Assembly (NCBI GenBank): GCA_033856025.1
Contig: JAWVFQ010000020.1
Span: forward strand, 1 to 64,000
DNA length: 64,000 nucleotides
Direction: 5' to 3'
Source: AC-38 sp033856025
Lineage (GTDB): Bacteria > Actinomycetota > Thermoleophilia > Solirubrobacterales > Solirubrobacteraceae
Under the pieces are notes generated by a model. That model was not told the DNA's origin. It ran no database searches and saw only the letters and a program-made list of their open reading frames with translations. Positions 55,827 to 63,830 of the stretch are shown here, one piece after another; positions within the stretch are counted from its first letter, which is position 1, and every line of letters starts with the position of its first letter. The position numbers were made by a program, and so were the translations under genes.

Positions 55827-57228
55827 GCAGCGCCGCCGGGACCTCGCGCACCGCCCGCTCCAGCGCCAGGATCGACGCGCTCAGCGCGGCGGGCAGCCGC
55901 TCGACTTCGGGCAGCGCGTCCGGATCGGCGTAGAGCCCGAAGAACGCGCTGTCGCGGTAGGTGAAGATCCCGATGGACAGGGCGTGGCCCTCGGGGATGG
56001 GGACGACCGGGTGCACCTCGGCCAGCTCGGCGCCCAGCATGTACACGGGCACGCGGGGGCCGGGAACGTTGGAGACCGTCAGGTTGTAGACGCGCGGGCT
56101 GGCCGCGGCGCGGGCCGCGACGTCCTTGAGCGGCGACGGCAGCGCGCCGAGCGCGCCGAGCAGCATCTCGGTCCCGGCGGGCCGCGAGTCGCGCTTGAAC
56201 CCCGAGGTCTGCTCGTGCACGCGCGCCAGGCGCTCGGCCGGCCCGCGCAACTGGGCGGGGAGCTCGACGAACGCGAACGAGATCCGGTTGCCCAGCGCGC
56301 CGCGCTCGTCGGCGCCGCGCACGCTCACCGGGACCATCGCCTTCAGCCCGCGCGGGAGCTCGCGCCGGGACAGCGAGAGCTCGCGCATCGCGCCCGCCAC
56401 GGCGGCCAGGCACACGTCGTTGAGCGTGACCCCGGCCGCCTCCTTGATCGCCAGCAGGCGCGGGATGGGCGCCTGCGCGCGCAGCAGCCGGCGCCGCGGC
56501 CCGATCGGGGCGTTGACGAAGGAGGACGGGGCGGGGCGCAGGAGGTCGGCCTCCACGGCCAGCGCCGTCTGGCGCAACGTGCTCGCGATGCGATTGGCGC
56601 CCCGGCGCGGCGAGCGGGCGAGCCGCGCCACCCCGCCCGCCGCGCGCAGCCCCTCGCCGGCACCGTCGACCATCGCGTCCAGCGCCATCCGCGCCCCGCC
56701 GGGCGGCGGCGTGGGAGCCCACGAGTCCGACTCCCCGGGCTCGGCGTTCGGCTCGGCGTCGAGGAGGAGCAGGGCCAGCTCGACCGCCGACTTCCCGTCG
56801 ACCAGCGCGTGGTGGATCCGGCAGACGACGCCCACGCGTCCGTCCGCCAGGTGCGGTGCCAGGGCGATCTGCCACAGCGGGTGCGCGCGGTCGAGCGGCG
56901 TCGACAGCAGGCGGTCCGCCCGCTCGTGGAACGACGCGGTCGAGAGGCGCTCGGAGGCCAGCTGGATGACATGGCGGTCGATGTTGAAGTGCGGGTCGTC
57001 GACCCAGACCGGCTCGGCCACGCCCAGCGGCGGGAAGGCCAGGCGCTGGCGGAACCGCGGCACGTGGCGCAGCCGCGCCGCGACGCTCGCCCTCAGGTAA
57101 GCGAGCGCCGGGCGCGGCCGCGCGGCATGCGGGTCGAACACACCGGTCCAGGCCACGTGCATGTGCGCGTTCGGCGTCTCGACACGGAGGAAGGAGCTGT
57201 CGAGGGCTGTCAGCCGCGTGCGCGTCAT
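55804..57228 (-). CDS. Wax ester synthase/diacylglycerol O-acyltransferase (WS/DGAT)
   Basis: Acyl-CoA:alcohol/diacylglycerol acyltransferase making triacylglycerol or wax esters, 474 residues. The opening MTRTRLTALDSSFLRVETPNAHMHV, with DSSFL after the start, is the family signature; the catalytic HHxxxDG motif is RIHHALVDGKS (His139, His140, Asp144). Later conserved parts are SFVNAPIGPRR, LNDVCLAAVAGAMRE and YNLTVSNVPGPRVPVYMLGA. ATG 57228 is chosen; GTG 57255 would add nine residues. Ending downstream in the same place as the convergent lipoprotein gene (23-base overlap). It fits the lipid-storage theme of the window. A structured region lies upstream of the start. Confidence 0.94.
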   Translation of the reverse strand: MTRTRLTALDSSFLRVETPNAHMHVAWTGVFDPHAARPRPALAYLRASVAARLRHVPRFRQRLAFPPLGVAEPVWVDDPHFNIDRHVIQLASERLSTASFHERADRLLSTPLDRAHPLWQIALAPHLADGRVGVVCRIHHALVDGKSAVELALLLLDAEPNAEPGESDSWAPTPPPGGARMALDAMVDGAGEGLRAAGGVARLARSPRRGANRIASTLRQTALAVEADLLRPAPSSFVNAPIGPRRRLLRAQAPIPRLLAIKEAAGVTLNDVCLAAVAGAMRELSLSRRELPRGLKAMVPVSVRGADERGALGNRISFAFVELPAQLRGPAERLARVHEQTSGFKRDSRPAGTEMLLGALGALPSPLKDVAARAAASPRVYNLTVSNVPGPRVPVYMLGAELAEVHPVVPIPEGHALSIGIFTYRDSAFFGLYADPDALPEVERLPAALSASILALERAVREVPAALPSAAGTG

Positions 57229-57351
57229 GCCGCGAAAGAGTCGCGTCGCGTCCACGCGAAGTCATCCGCCCGCCGGTAGGGAAACGGCCCATCGAGGATC
57301 GACTGGCGGTCGACCGCAGACGGTCCGAACCGCGCGCCGACCGGCGGGTGG

Positions 57352-57407
57352 CCGGGGTCCTACTGACGGATTCTCGCCTCCGGCGAAATCCGGGCCAGGG
57401 ACCCCGG
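57352..57407 (-). other. Nested hairpin between pucR-type gene and WS/DGAT gene
   Basis: Outer stem CCGGGGTCC (57352-57360) with GGACCCCGG (57399-57407); inner stem GGATTCTCGCC (57368-57378) with GGCGAAATCC (57382-57391), with one bulge. It lies in the 218-base gap after the PucR-type gene and before WS/DGAT, so it could be the terminator of the nitrogen operon or an RNA element in the leader of WS/DGAT. Confidence 0.5.
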
Positions 57408-57446
57408 ACAGGACCCGCCGCCACGGCGCTCGGGCCCAGGCTGTCT

Positions 57447-58661
57447 TCAGCGAGGCAGGCGGGGGGCGATGATGCGGTACGCCTTGAGCCCGAGGCCCAG
57501 GCGTTCCCGGTCCTCGGAGAGCATGGGGTCCAGGCCGGTGAGCTCTTTGACGCGGTCCAGCCGGTAGGCCACGGTGTGTCTGTGGGCGTAGATCGCCGCG
57601 GCGGTCGCGTTCATGTTGCAGTTCTGCTCCAGGTAGGACTCGAGCGTGCCGGCCAGGTCGGTGGCGTACTGGTCGTCGTAGTGGACGATCGGCGCGACCG
57701 TGTCCTCGTAGAACGAGCGGACCTCCTCGGGATGCGAGGCCAGCACGCGGAAGAGCAGGCGGTACGTGCCCTGGCCGATGTCCTCGGCGATCGGGCCGTC
57801 CGAGCGGCGCAGGACATCGAGCACGAGCTCGGCCTCCTGGACGGCGCGGTGCAGCTCGCCGGTGTCGGCGTAGAAGGACGACAGCGCGACCGTGCCGTGA
57901 CGCTGGAGGCGGGCGGCGAGCTTGCGCGCGGCCTCCACCGTCTCCTCCGAGGTGCGCTCGGGACCGGCGGGCAGCAGGCCGTACACCCGGTCGTCCACCT
58001 GCTGGGCCAGGGCGCCCGGGTACTCGCCGGCCACCGTGGCGACGACGTGGCGCGGGCGCTCGGTGTGCAGCTCGGCGCACAGCACGACGGCGCCGTGGTC
58101 GAGGTCGCAGCCCAGGCGCCGGGCGCGGCGCGATATCTCGGCCGCCTCGAGGTCGGGCCGGGCGCGCAGCTCCTCGAGCAGCGATCCCCGCAGGTTCTGC
58201 TCGACCTCGTGGCGCGCCTCCTCCACGGCCACCTCGGTCAGCGACGCGACGGCCGCCAGGTGCAGGAACTCGGCGGCGTGCGGGTCGGGCGCGGCGGGCC
58301 CGGCCAGCAGGACCGCCGCTCCCAGGACCTCGTCGCCCGCCGCGATCGCCACCTCGGCGGCGACGCAGTCGGGCACCTGGGCGGGACGGTCGCGCAACCG
58401 GTCGGTGACGTAGCGGCCGACCTCGGCCAGGGCGCCCGGCGCGGGGTCGCCCGCCGCCACCTGCACCCCCAGCCTCGGCACCAGCAGGGCCACGGGCGCG
58501 CCCGCGGCCTCGGCGGCCAGCGCGGCCACCCGCGCCAGCCCGTCGCCGCCCAGCACGGCGTCCACCATCTCCAGGTGGACGCCGCGCAGGCGGCTGACGA
58601 GCGGGACCTCCCCGGCGGGCTCGTCGGCCCGCCGGGGCGTCGGGTCCGGCATCGGCGTCAC
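57447..58661 (-). CDS. PucR/CdaR-family transcriptional regulator
   Basis: Regulator of 404 residues with the C-terminal PucR helix-turn-helix: ESYLEQNCNMNATAAAIYAHRHTVAYRLDRVKELTGLD (about residues 347-384) is the family hallmark. The middle has a GGDEF-like/CdaR region (VVLCAELHTERPRHV, FYADTGELHRAVQEAELVL). The N-terminal part (about 20-150) may be a GAF-like sensor. Members respond to nitrogen or purine signals. The GTG 58661 overlaps the PII stop by four bases; ATG 58652 is the alternative. Placed after PII and AmtB, it probably senses nitrogen status, by inference. Confidence 0.88.
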   Translation of the reverse strand: MTPMPDPTPRRADEPAGEVPLVSRLRGVHLEMVDAVLGGDGLARVAALAAEAAGAPVALLVPRLGVQVAAGDPAPGALAEVGRYVTDRLRDRPAQVPDCVAAEVAIAAGDEVLGAAVLLAGPAAPDPHAAEFLHLAAVASLTEVAVEEARHEVEQNLRGSLLEELRARPDLEAAEISRRARRLGCDLDHGAVVLCAELHTERPRHVVATVAGEYPGALAQQVDDRVYGLLPAGPERTSEETVEAARKLAARLQRHGTVALSSFYADTGELHRAVQEAELVLDVLRRSDGPIAEDIGQGTYRLLFRVLASHPEEVRSFYEDTVAPIVHYDDQYATDLAGTLESYLEQNCNMNATAAAIYAHRHTVAYRLDRVKELTGLDPMLSEDRERLGLGLKAYRIIAPRLPR

Positions 58662-59029
58662 GCGGGGGCGCTGGCCGTGTCGGGATGTGCCTGGAGCGTC
58701 TCCTCTCCGGACTCGCCGGTCCGGATGCGGTACGCCTCCTCCACGGGCGTCACGAACACCTTGCCGTCGCCGACCGAGCCGGTGCGAGCGTGACGCAGGA
58801 TCGTGTCGACTATCGCCGGCACGTCCTTCGCCTCGACCACGCACTCGATCTTGATCTTCGGCCGGAGGTAGTTCGTGAGCTCCGCCCCGCGGTAGTGCTC
58901 GGTGATCCCCTTCTGGCGCCCCGAGCCCTTCACCTCGGTGATGGAGAGCGACGGGAACCCGAGTCCGAGCAGCTCGTTGCGGATCGGCTCGAACGCCTCG
59001 TGGCGGATGTACGCGATGACCATCTTCAT
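58658..59029 (-). CDS. glnK: PII signal-transduction protein without the modification tyrosine
   Basis: Trimeric nitrogen-sensing regulator of 123 residues that binds ATP/ADP and 2-oxoglutarate and, next to amtB, blocks the ammonium channel. The PII core is clear: ITEVKGSGRQKG with Gln39-equivalent, RTGSVGDGKVFVTPVEEAYRIRTGE. The T-loop reads YRGAELTNYLRPKIKIE, so the position of Tyr51 (modified by GlnD in YRGAEYxVDF) is Leu. The tail (about 113-123) is longer than in GlnB. ATG 59029 overlaps the amtB stop (ATGA). Covalent uridylylation or adenylylation at Tyr51 therefore looks impossible in this copy. Confidence 0.92.
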   Translation of the reverse strand: MKMVIAYIRHEAFEPIRNELLGLGFPSLSITEVKGSGRQKGITEHYRGAELTNYLRPKIKIECVVEAKDVPAIVDTILRHARTGSVGDGKVFVTPVEEAYRIRTGESGEETLQAHPDTASAPA

Positions 59030-60510
59030 GCCGGCACCTCCTTGGGAGCCGTGGCCCCGGTCGCGTTCGCGGCCGGCGCATGACGCTGCGGCGTGAAGCC
59101 GATCAGCTCGGGAGCCGGGATGAACTGCTCCGGGTACCCGTACATGCCGTGCTCGGAGATGTCGAGCCCGGCCTCCTCGTGCTCGTCGGTCACGCGCAGG
59201 CCGTACGTCTTCTTGATGATGAAGAAGACGGCGAAGCTCGCGGTGAACACGAACGCGAAGGCCGCCGCCACGCCCAGCGCCTGGGCGCCGAGCTGGTGGA
59301 ACGAGCCGCTGTACCAGAGGCCCGCCTTGCCGACCGCGTTGTAGTCCGCCAGCCGCGGCGCCGTGAAGATGCCGCAGGAGAGCGTCCCCCAGATGCCGGC
59401 CAGGCCGTGCGCGGACAGCGCGCCGACCGGGTCGTCGATCCAGCGATCGATGGCGTAGACGCCGAGGACGACGATCACGCCGGCCACGCCGCCGATGATC
59501 GGTGCCGCCCACAGCTCGACGTAGCCGGAGGGCGCCGTGATGGCGACCAGGGCCGCGATCGCGCCGTTGCCGACCATGCCGATGTCCACGGTCCGGGACT
59601 TCAGCCAGACGGTCAGAGCCGCCGTGATGACACCCGCCGCCGCCGCGAGCTGCGTGACCATGGCCACCTCGGGGAAGCGGCCGTCGAGCGCGCCCAGCGT
59701 CGAGCCCGGGTTGAACCCGAACCAGCCCAGCCACAGGATCAGCACACCCAACCCGAACAGCGGCATGGAGTGCCCAGGGATCGCTCGAGGCTTCCCGTCC
59801 TGGCCGTACTTGCCCTTGCGCGGGCCGAGCAGCAGGAGAACCGCGAGCGCGCCGGAGGCCCCGATGAGGTGGACCACCGTCGAACCGGCGAAGTCCTGCA
59901 TGCCGATGTTCACCTGCAGCCAGCCGCCGCCGAAGATCCAGTGCGCCCCGATGGGGTACAGGACCGCGGCGAAGATGACGCTGTAGATGATGTAGACGCC
60001 GAACTTGATCCGCTCGAGCGTCGTCCCCCAGACGATCGCCAGGGACACCGCGCAGAAGACGAACTGGAAGAACCAGAGCGTCTCGGGCGTGATGTTGGCC
60101 ACGCCCTTGTTCTGGGCGAGCAGCGGGAAGTTCGCGCCGGCGTTGTCGCCGGACAGGAAGAACCCGTGCGTCCCGATGATGTCGTTCCCTGAGCCGAAGC
60201 TGAAGGCGAAGCCGACGGCCCAGAAGGCCAGTGCCGCGATCCCGAAGTTCATGAGGATCTTGGCCACCACGGTGCCGGCGTTCTTGCCGCGTGAGAAGCC
60301 GATCTCCAGGAAGGCGAAGCCCGCCTGCATGAACATCACGAGGATTCCCGCCACCAGCACCCAGATGGAGTTGATGGCCACCTGCTGCGCCAGGGCGGCG
60401 TTCTTCTCGTCGGTGAGCCGCGTCAGCGTGTCACCGTCGCCGAACGCCAGTGCCGGCAACGCGAGCATTCCGAGCACCGCGATGCCGACCACGAGCAACG
60501 GACGTCTCAT
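59026..60510 (-). CDS. amtB: Ammonium transporter AmtB
   Basis: Ammonium channel of 494 residues. A signal peptide (about 1-22) precedes eleven helices. The pore twin histidines are visible in VVHLIGASGAL and ALSAHGLAGIWGTL; the Phe gate and Amt signature DFAGSTVVHLIGASGALAV are at about residues 207-225. The tail is longer and acidic (VTDEHEEAGLDISEHGMYGYPEQF), which is expected in actinobacterial AmtB for PII contact. ATG 60510 has a GGAGGGACGT ribosome-binding region. It leads the amtB-glnK-pucR operon, divergent from type III glutamine synthetase. Confidence 0.96.
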   Translation of the reverse strand: MRRPLLVVGIAVLGMLALPALAFGDGDTLTRLTDEKNAALAQQVAINSIWVLVAGILVMFMQAGFAFLEIGFSRGKNAGTVVAKILMNFGIAALAFWAVGFAFSFGSGNDIIGTHGFFLSGDNAGANFPLLAQNKGVANITPETLWFFQFVFCAVSLAIVWGTTLERIKFGVYIIYSVIFAAVLYPIGAHWIFGGGWLQVNIGMQDFAGSTVVHLIGASGALAVLLLLGPRKGKYGQDGKPRAIPGHSMPLFGLGVLILWLGWFGFNPGSTLGALDGRFPEVAMVTQLAAAAGVITAALTVWLKSRTVDIGMVGNGAIAALVAITAPSGYVELWAAPIIGGVAGVIVVLGVYAIDRWIDDPVGALSAHGLAGIWGTLSCGIFTAPRLADYNAVGKAGLWYSGSFHQLGAQALGVAAAFAFVFTASFAVFFIIKKTYGLRVTDEHEEAGLDISEHGMYGYPEQFIPAPELIGFTPQRHAPAANATGATAPKEVPA

Positions 60511-60638
60511 ACGTCCCTCCTTGGTCGGATACCGATCGCAGTGTGGGGCCGCGCGGGCCGGGGGGCCTTGTACCGGTGTCGAAAGATCCCGCGGAGGTTT
60601 TCGCCCGGTGGTCGATGGCCCCCTGGACACATAGTCCT

Positions 60639-60644
60639 TAGGCT
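60639..60644 (+). promoter_or_regulatory. Putative -10 hexamer of glnN
   Basis: TAGGCT, 7 nt before the ATG at 60652; suggests a leaderless mRNA. Confidence 0.45.
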
Positions 60645-60651
60645 GCCCTCC

Positions 60652-62796
60652 ATGCCAAGAACTCAGAACGTGCTCGCGGCCCAGTGGAGCCCCAACGGGG
60701 AGGCCCTCGGCCCGCTCGACCTCACCATCCCCGCCAACCAGGTCTTCGGACTCAACGTGTTCTCGCCCGCCATCCAGCGCCAGCGGCTGCCCAAGGCCGT
60801 CTACCAGCGCCTCCAGGCGACGCTGGCCCAGGGCGAGGCGCTGGACACCTCGCTGGCCGACCAGATCGCCGCCGCCATGAAGGACTGGGCGATGGAGAAG
60901 GGGGCGACCCACTTCACCCACTGGTTCCAGCCGCTGACCGGCTCGACGGCCGAGAAGCACGACTCCTTCTACGCCCCCACCGGCGAGGGAACCGCGATCG
61001 CGGACTTCTCCGGCAAGGAGCTCATCCAGGGCGAGCCGGACGCGTCGTCGTTCCCCACGGGCGGCATCCGGGCGACCTTCGAGGCGCGCGGCTACACGGC
61101 GTGGGACCCCACGTCACCGGCGTTCATCCTGGAGAACCCCAACGGGGCGGTGCTGTGCATCCCCACGGCGTTCGCGTCGTGGACGGGCGAGGCGCTGGAC
61201 CACAAGATCCCGCTGCTGCGCTCGATGGACGCGCTGAGCAAGTCGGCGATCCGGGTGCTGCGCCTGTTCGGCGACGACCGGGCGGGCCGCGTGTTCACCA
61301 CGGTCGGCCCCGAGCAGGAGTACTTCCTCATCGACGAGCAGTACTACTTCGAGCGGCCCGACCTGATCAACACCGGGCGCACGCTGTTCGGCGCCAAGCC
61401 GCCCAAGGGCCACGAGCTCGACGACCACTACTTCGGGTCCATCCCGGAGCGGATCCTGGCCTGCATGCTCGACGTCGAGCGCGAGCTGGCCAAGCTCGGG
61501 GTGCCGATCAAGACCCGTCACAACGAGGTGGCGCCCAACCAGTACGAGGTCGCCCCGGTGTTCGAGAACTCCAACGTGGGCTGCGACCACCAGCAGATCG
61601 TGATGCAGGTGCTCCAGCGGGTGGCCCGGCGCTACGGCCTGGTGGCCCTGCTGCACGAGAAGCCCTTCGCCGGCGTCAACGGCTCGGGCAAGCACAACAA
61701 CTGGTCCATGGGCACCGACACCGGCGACAACCTGCTCGAGCCCGGCGAGACGCCGGAGGAGAACCTGCAGTTCCTGTTCATGTGCATGGCCGTCGTCCGG
61801 GCGGTCAACGAGCACCAGGCGCTGCTGCGGGCGTCGATCGCGTCGGCCGGCCAGGACCACCGGCTGGGCGCCAACGAGGCGCCCCCGGCGATCATCTCGA
61901 TCTTCCTCGGCGCCGAGCTGCTGAAGGTGTTCGAGGCCATCGAGTCGGCGTCCGGGGACGGGGGGACCGCCAAGGGATTCCTCGGCCTGGGCACCGAGGT
62001 CCTGCCGCCGCTGCCCATGCACGGCGGCGACCGCAACCGCACCTCGCCGTTCGCGTTCACGGGGAACAAGTTCGAGTTCCGGGCCGCGGGCTCGTCGCAG
62101 TCGCTGTCGATGCCCAACACGGTGCTGAACACGATCGTGGCGGAGTCGCTGGACTACATGTCGGAGGAGCTCGAGAAGGCCATCGAGGGGGGGCAGTCGC
62201 TGGAGGACGCCGTCACGGCGAGCGTGCGCTCCGCGTGGGAGGCCAACAAGGCCGTCGTCTTCGAGGGCGACAACTACTCCGACGAGTGGCACGCCGAGGC
62301 CGAGCGGCGTGGCCTGGCCAACCTGCGCACCACGCCGGACGCGCTGCCGTGGCTGGTCGAGGACTCCACGGTGACCGTGTTCTCCAACTACGGCGTCCTC
62401 TCCCAGCGCGAGCTGGAGTCGCGCTACGAGATCCAGGTCGAGCAGTACGTGGTCAAGGTGAACATCGAGGCCGAGACCGCCGCCTCGATCGCCCGGACGA
62501 TGCTGCTGCCGGCCGCGGTGCGCCACCTCGAAGGGTTGCGCGGAGCCGGCGTCGCCGACCTCGTCGAGGAGACCGAGGGGCTGGTGGCCGACTTCGTGGG
62601 CGCGATCCGCGCCCTGGACGCGGTCAACGAGAAGCACGAGGGCGAGGAGGGCTCGATCGAGCACGCGAACTACATGCGCGACACCGTCCTCCCGGCGATG
62701 GACGCGGTCCGCGAGGTCGCCGACCGCCTGGAGAAGGTCGTCGCCGACGACCTCTGGCCGCTCCCCAAGTACGCGGAGATGCTGTTCATCAAGTAG
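60652..62796 (+). CDS. glnN: Glutamine synthetase type III
   Basis: ATP-dependent glutamine synthetase of the GSIII (GlnN) class, 714 residues, well above the 470 of GSI. GSIII-specific parts include the N-terminal FGLNVFSPAIQRQRLPK and THFTHWFQPLTGSTAEKHDSFY. Core catalytic parts are TVGPEQEYFLID (metal-binding Glu), TRHNEVAPNQYEVAP, the AGVNGSGKHNNWSMGTDTGDN ATP/glutamate loop, and NRTSPFAFTGNKFEFRAAGSSQ. The tail is helical. GSIII is not the usual actinobacterial type but occurs across several phyla. ATG 60652 with TAGGCT 7 nt upstream. Divergent from amtB; a strong hairpin terminator follows. Confidence 0.95.
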   Translation: MPRTQNVLAAQWSPNGEALGPLDLTIPANQVFGLNVFSPAIQRQRLPKAVYQRLQATLAQGEALDTSLADQIAAAMKDWAMEKGATHFTHWFQPLTGSTAEKHDSFYAPTGEGTAIADFSGKELIQGEPDASSFPTGGIRATFEARGYTAWDPTSPAFILENPNGAVLCIPTAFASWTGEALDHKIPLLRSMDALSKSAIRVLRLFGDDRAGRVFTTVGPEQEYFLIDEQYYFERPDLINTGRTLFGAKPPKGHELDDHYFGSIPERILACMLDVERELAKLGVPIKTRHNEVAPNQYEVAPVFENSNVGCDHQQIVMQVLQRVARRYGLVALLHEKPFAGVNGSGKHNNWSMGTDTGDNLLEPGETPEENLQFLFMCMAVVRAVNEHQALLRASIASAGQDHRLGANEAPPAIISIFLGAELLKVFEAIESASGDGGTAKGFLGLGTEVLPPLPMHGGDRNRTSPFAFTGNKFEFRAAGSSQSLSMPNTVLNTIVAESLDYMSEELEKAIEGGQSLEDAVTASVRSAWEANKAVVFEGDNYSDEWHAEAERRGLANLRTTPDALPWLVEDSTVTVFSNYGVLSQRELESRYEIQVEQYVVKVNIEAETAASIARTMLLPAAVRHLEGLRGAGVADLVEETEGLVADFVGAIRALDAVNEKHEGEEGSIEHANYMRDTVLPAMDAVREVADRLEKVVADDLWPLPKYAEMLFIK

Positions 62797-62826
62797 GCCA
62801 TCTCGCAACAAACCCCGGTTGTCCCG

Positions 62827-62857
62827 CCACCCCTGGAGCCCGAGGCTCCAGGGGTGG
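62827..62857 (+). terminator. Hairpin terminator of glnN
   Basis: CCACCCCTGGAGCC-CGA-GGCTCCAGGGGTGG: a perfect 14-bp stem and 3-base loop, 30 nt after the glnN stop. The farthest-upstream possible start of the next gene (GTG 62854) lies in its right arm. Confidence 0.85.
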
Positions 62858-63795
62858 TCAGCCTTAATCACCCATACCGTGACTTAGAGGGCCCACCCCC
62901 CTCCCTCGATGCGTCGTTGGCCGAGCTTGCCGCGCGGCAGCATGGGGTCGTGGCGGTCGAGCAGATGCATGCGTTGGGGCTCGGCCGAAACGGTGTGCAC
63001 GAGCGGGCCAAGGCCGGGCGCCTCCATCGGCTGCACCGCGGCGTCTACGCCGTGGGACACCCCAGGGTGACGCTCGACGGCAGGCGCCTGGCCGCCGTGC
63101 TCGCCGCCGGGCCCGGCGCGGCGCTGAGCCACGCCAGTGCGGCCGTGGTCTGGGGGATCCGAAGAGGGCCGGAGACCCGCATCGAGGTGACCACGCAACA
63201 CCGCGGGAGGAAAGGACCGCGAGGGACAACCCTCCACCGCGTCCGGACCCCCTTCGACGCGGTCGTTCATCCCGAGGCCGCAATCCGCGTCACGAGCGTC
63301 CCGAGGACGCTCCTCGACCTCGCGGACACGCTCAGCCCACAGGCACTCACCCGCGCGGTCCACGAAGCCGAGCGCCTGCGCCTCCTGGACATGCGGGCGA
63401 TGCAGGAGACGCTGGCCACCGCGAACGGCCGGCGAGGGAGGCGCAAACTGGAGGCGGCCCTCGCGATCCAGGACCCCGGCCCCACCCGCAGCCCCCTCGA
63501 AGAGCTGTTCGCCGATCTCATCGCGGCCACGGACCTGCCCGCCCCGAAGCGCAACGTCCATATAGACGCGAACGGGCGGCTCATGGAGGTCGACGTCCTC
63601 TGGCCGCGCGAAAAGGTGGTGGTCGAGCTGGACGGCGCGGCCTCGCACCACACGCGCCGCGCCTTCGAGGACGACCGCCGCCGGGACGCCACGCTCGCCG
63701 CCGAGGGCTACCGGGTCCTCAGGCTGACCTGGGCGCGGGTCACGCACGACCGCAAGGCGGTCGAACGCGAGCTCAGGGCCCTCCTCAGACCCTGA
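62854..63795 (+). CDS. AbiEi-like antitoxin domain fused to DUF559 nuclease-like domain
   Basis: Protein of 313 residues. The N-terminal half (about 22-180) resembles the type IV antitoxin AbiEi winged helix and its linker (LAARQHGVVAVEQMHALGL, GRLHRLHRGVYAVGHPRV, LSHASAAVVWGI). The C-terminal part (about 210-310) is a DUF559/Vsr-like endonuclease-type fold with MEVDVLWPREKVVVELDG, HHTRRAFEDDRRRDATLAAEGYRVLRLTW, which includes the Asp/Glu and Lys positions of the PD-(D/E)xK family. Such proteins are common, often as orphans; no AbiEii toxin gene follows. Start uncertain: GTG 62854 lies in the terminator stem, so TTG 62917, nearer to the domain start, may be real. Confidence 0.78.
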   Translation: MVSLNHPYRDLEGPPPSLDASLAELAARQHGVVAVEQMHALGLGRNGVHERAKAGRLHRLHRGVYAVGHPRVTLDGRRLAAVLAAGPGAALSHASAAVVWGIRRGPETRIEVTTQHRGRKGPRGTTLHRVRTPFDAVVHPEAAIRVTSVPRTLLDLADTLSPQALTRAVHEAERLRLLDMRAMQETLATANGRRGRRKLEAALAIQDPGPTRSPLEELFADLIAATDLPAPKRNVHIDANGRLMEVDVLWPREKVVVELDGAASHHTRRAFEDDRRRDATLAAEGYRVLRLTWARVTHDRKAVERELRALLRP

Positions 63796-63808
63796 CACAG
63801 GTGTGTCA
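63793..63808. promoter_or_regulatory. 16-bp palindrome upstream of metH
   Basis: TGACACA-GG-TGTGTCA, two 7-bp arms with a 2-bp centre, 23 bases before the metH start and overlapping the previous stop codon. Operator-like in geometry; the regulator is not identified. Confidence 0.5.
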
Positions 63809-63818
63809 AGGTTGGTGC

Positions 63819-63824
63819 TAGCCT
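63819..63824 (+). promoter_or_regulatory. Putative -10 hexamer of metH
   Basis: TAGCCT, 6 nt before the ATG at 63831; suggests a leaderless mRNA starting at or next to the ATG. Confidence 0.45.
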
Positions 63825-63830
63825 AGCTCC

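Noticed and set aside
61114..62871. Long open frame opposite glutamine synthetase
   Set aside because: Low-complexity product with no motif; the + strand carries all GSIII signatures.
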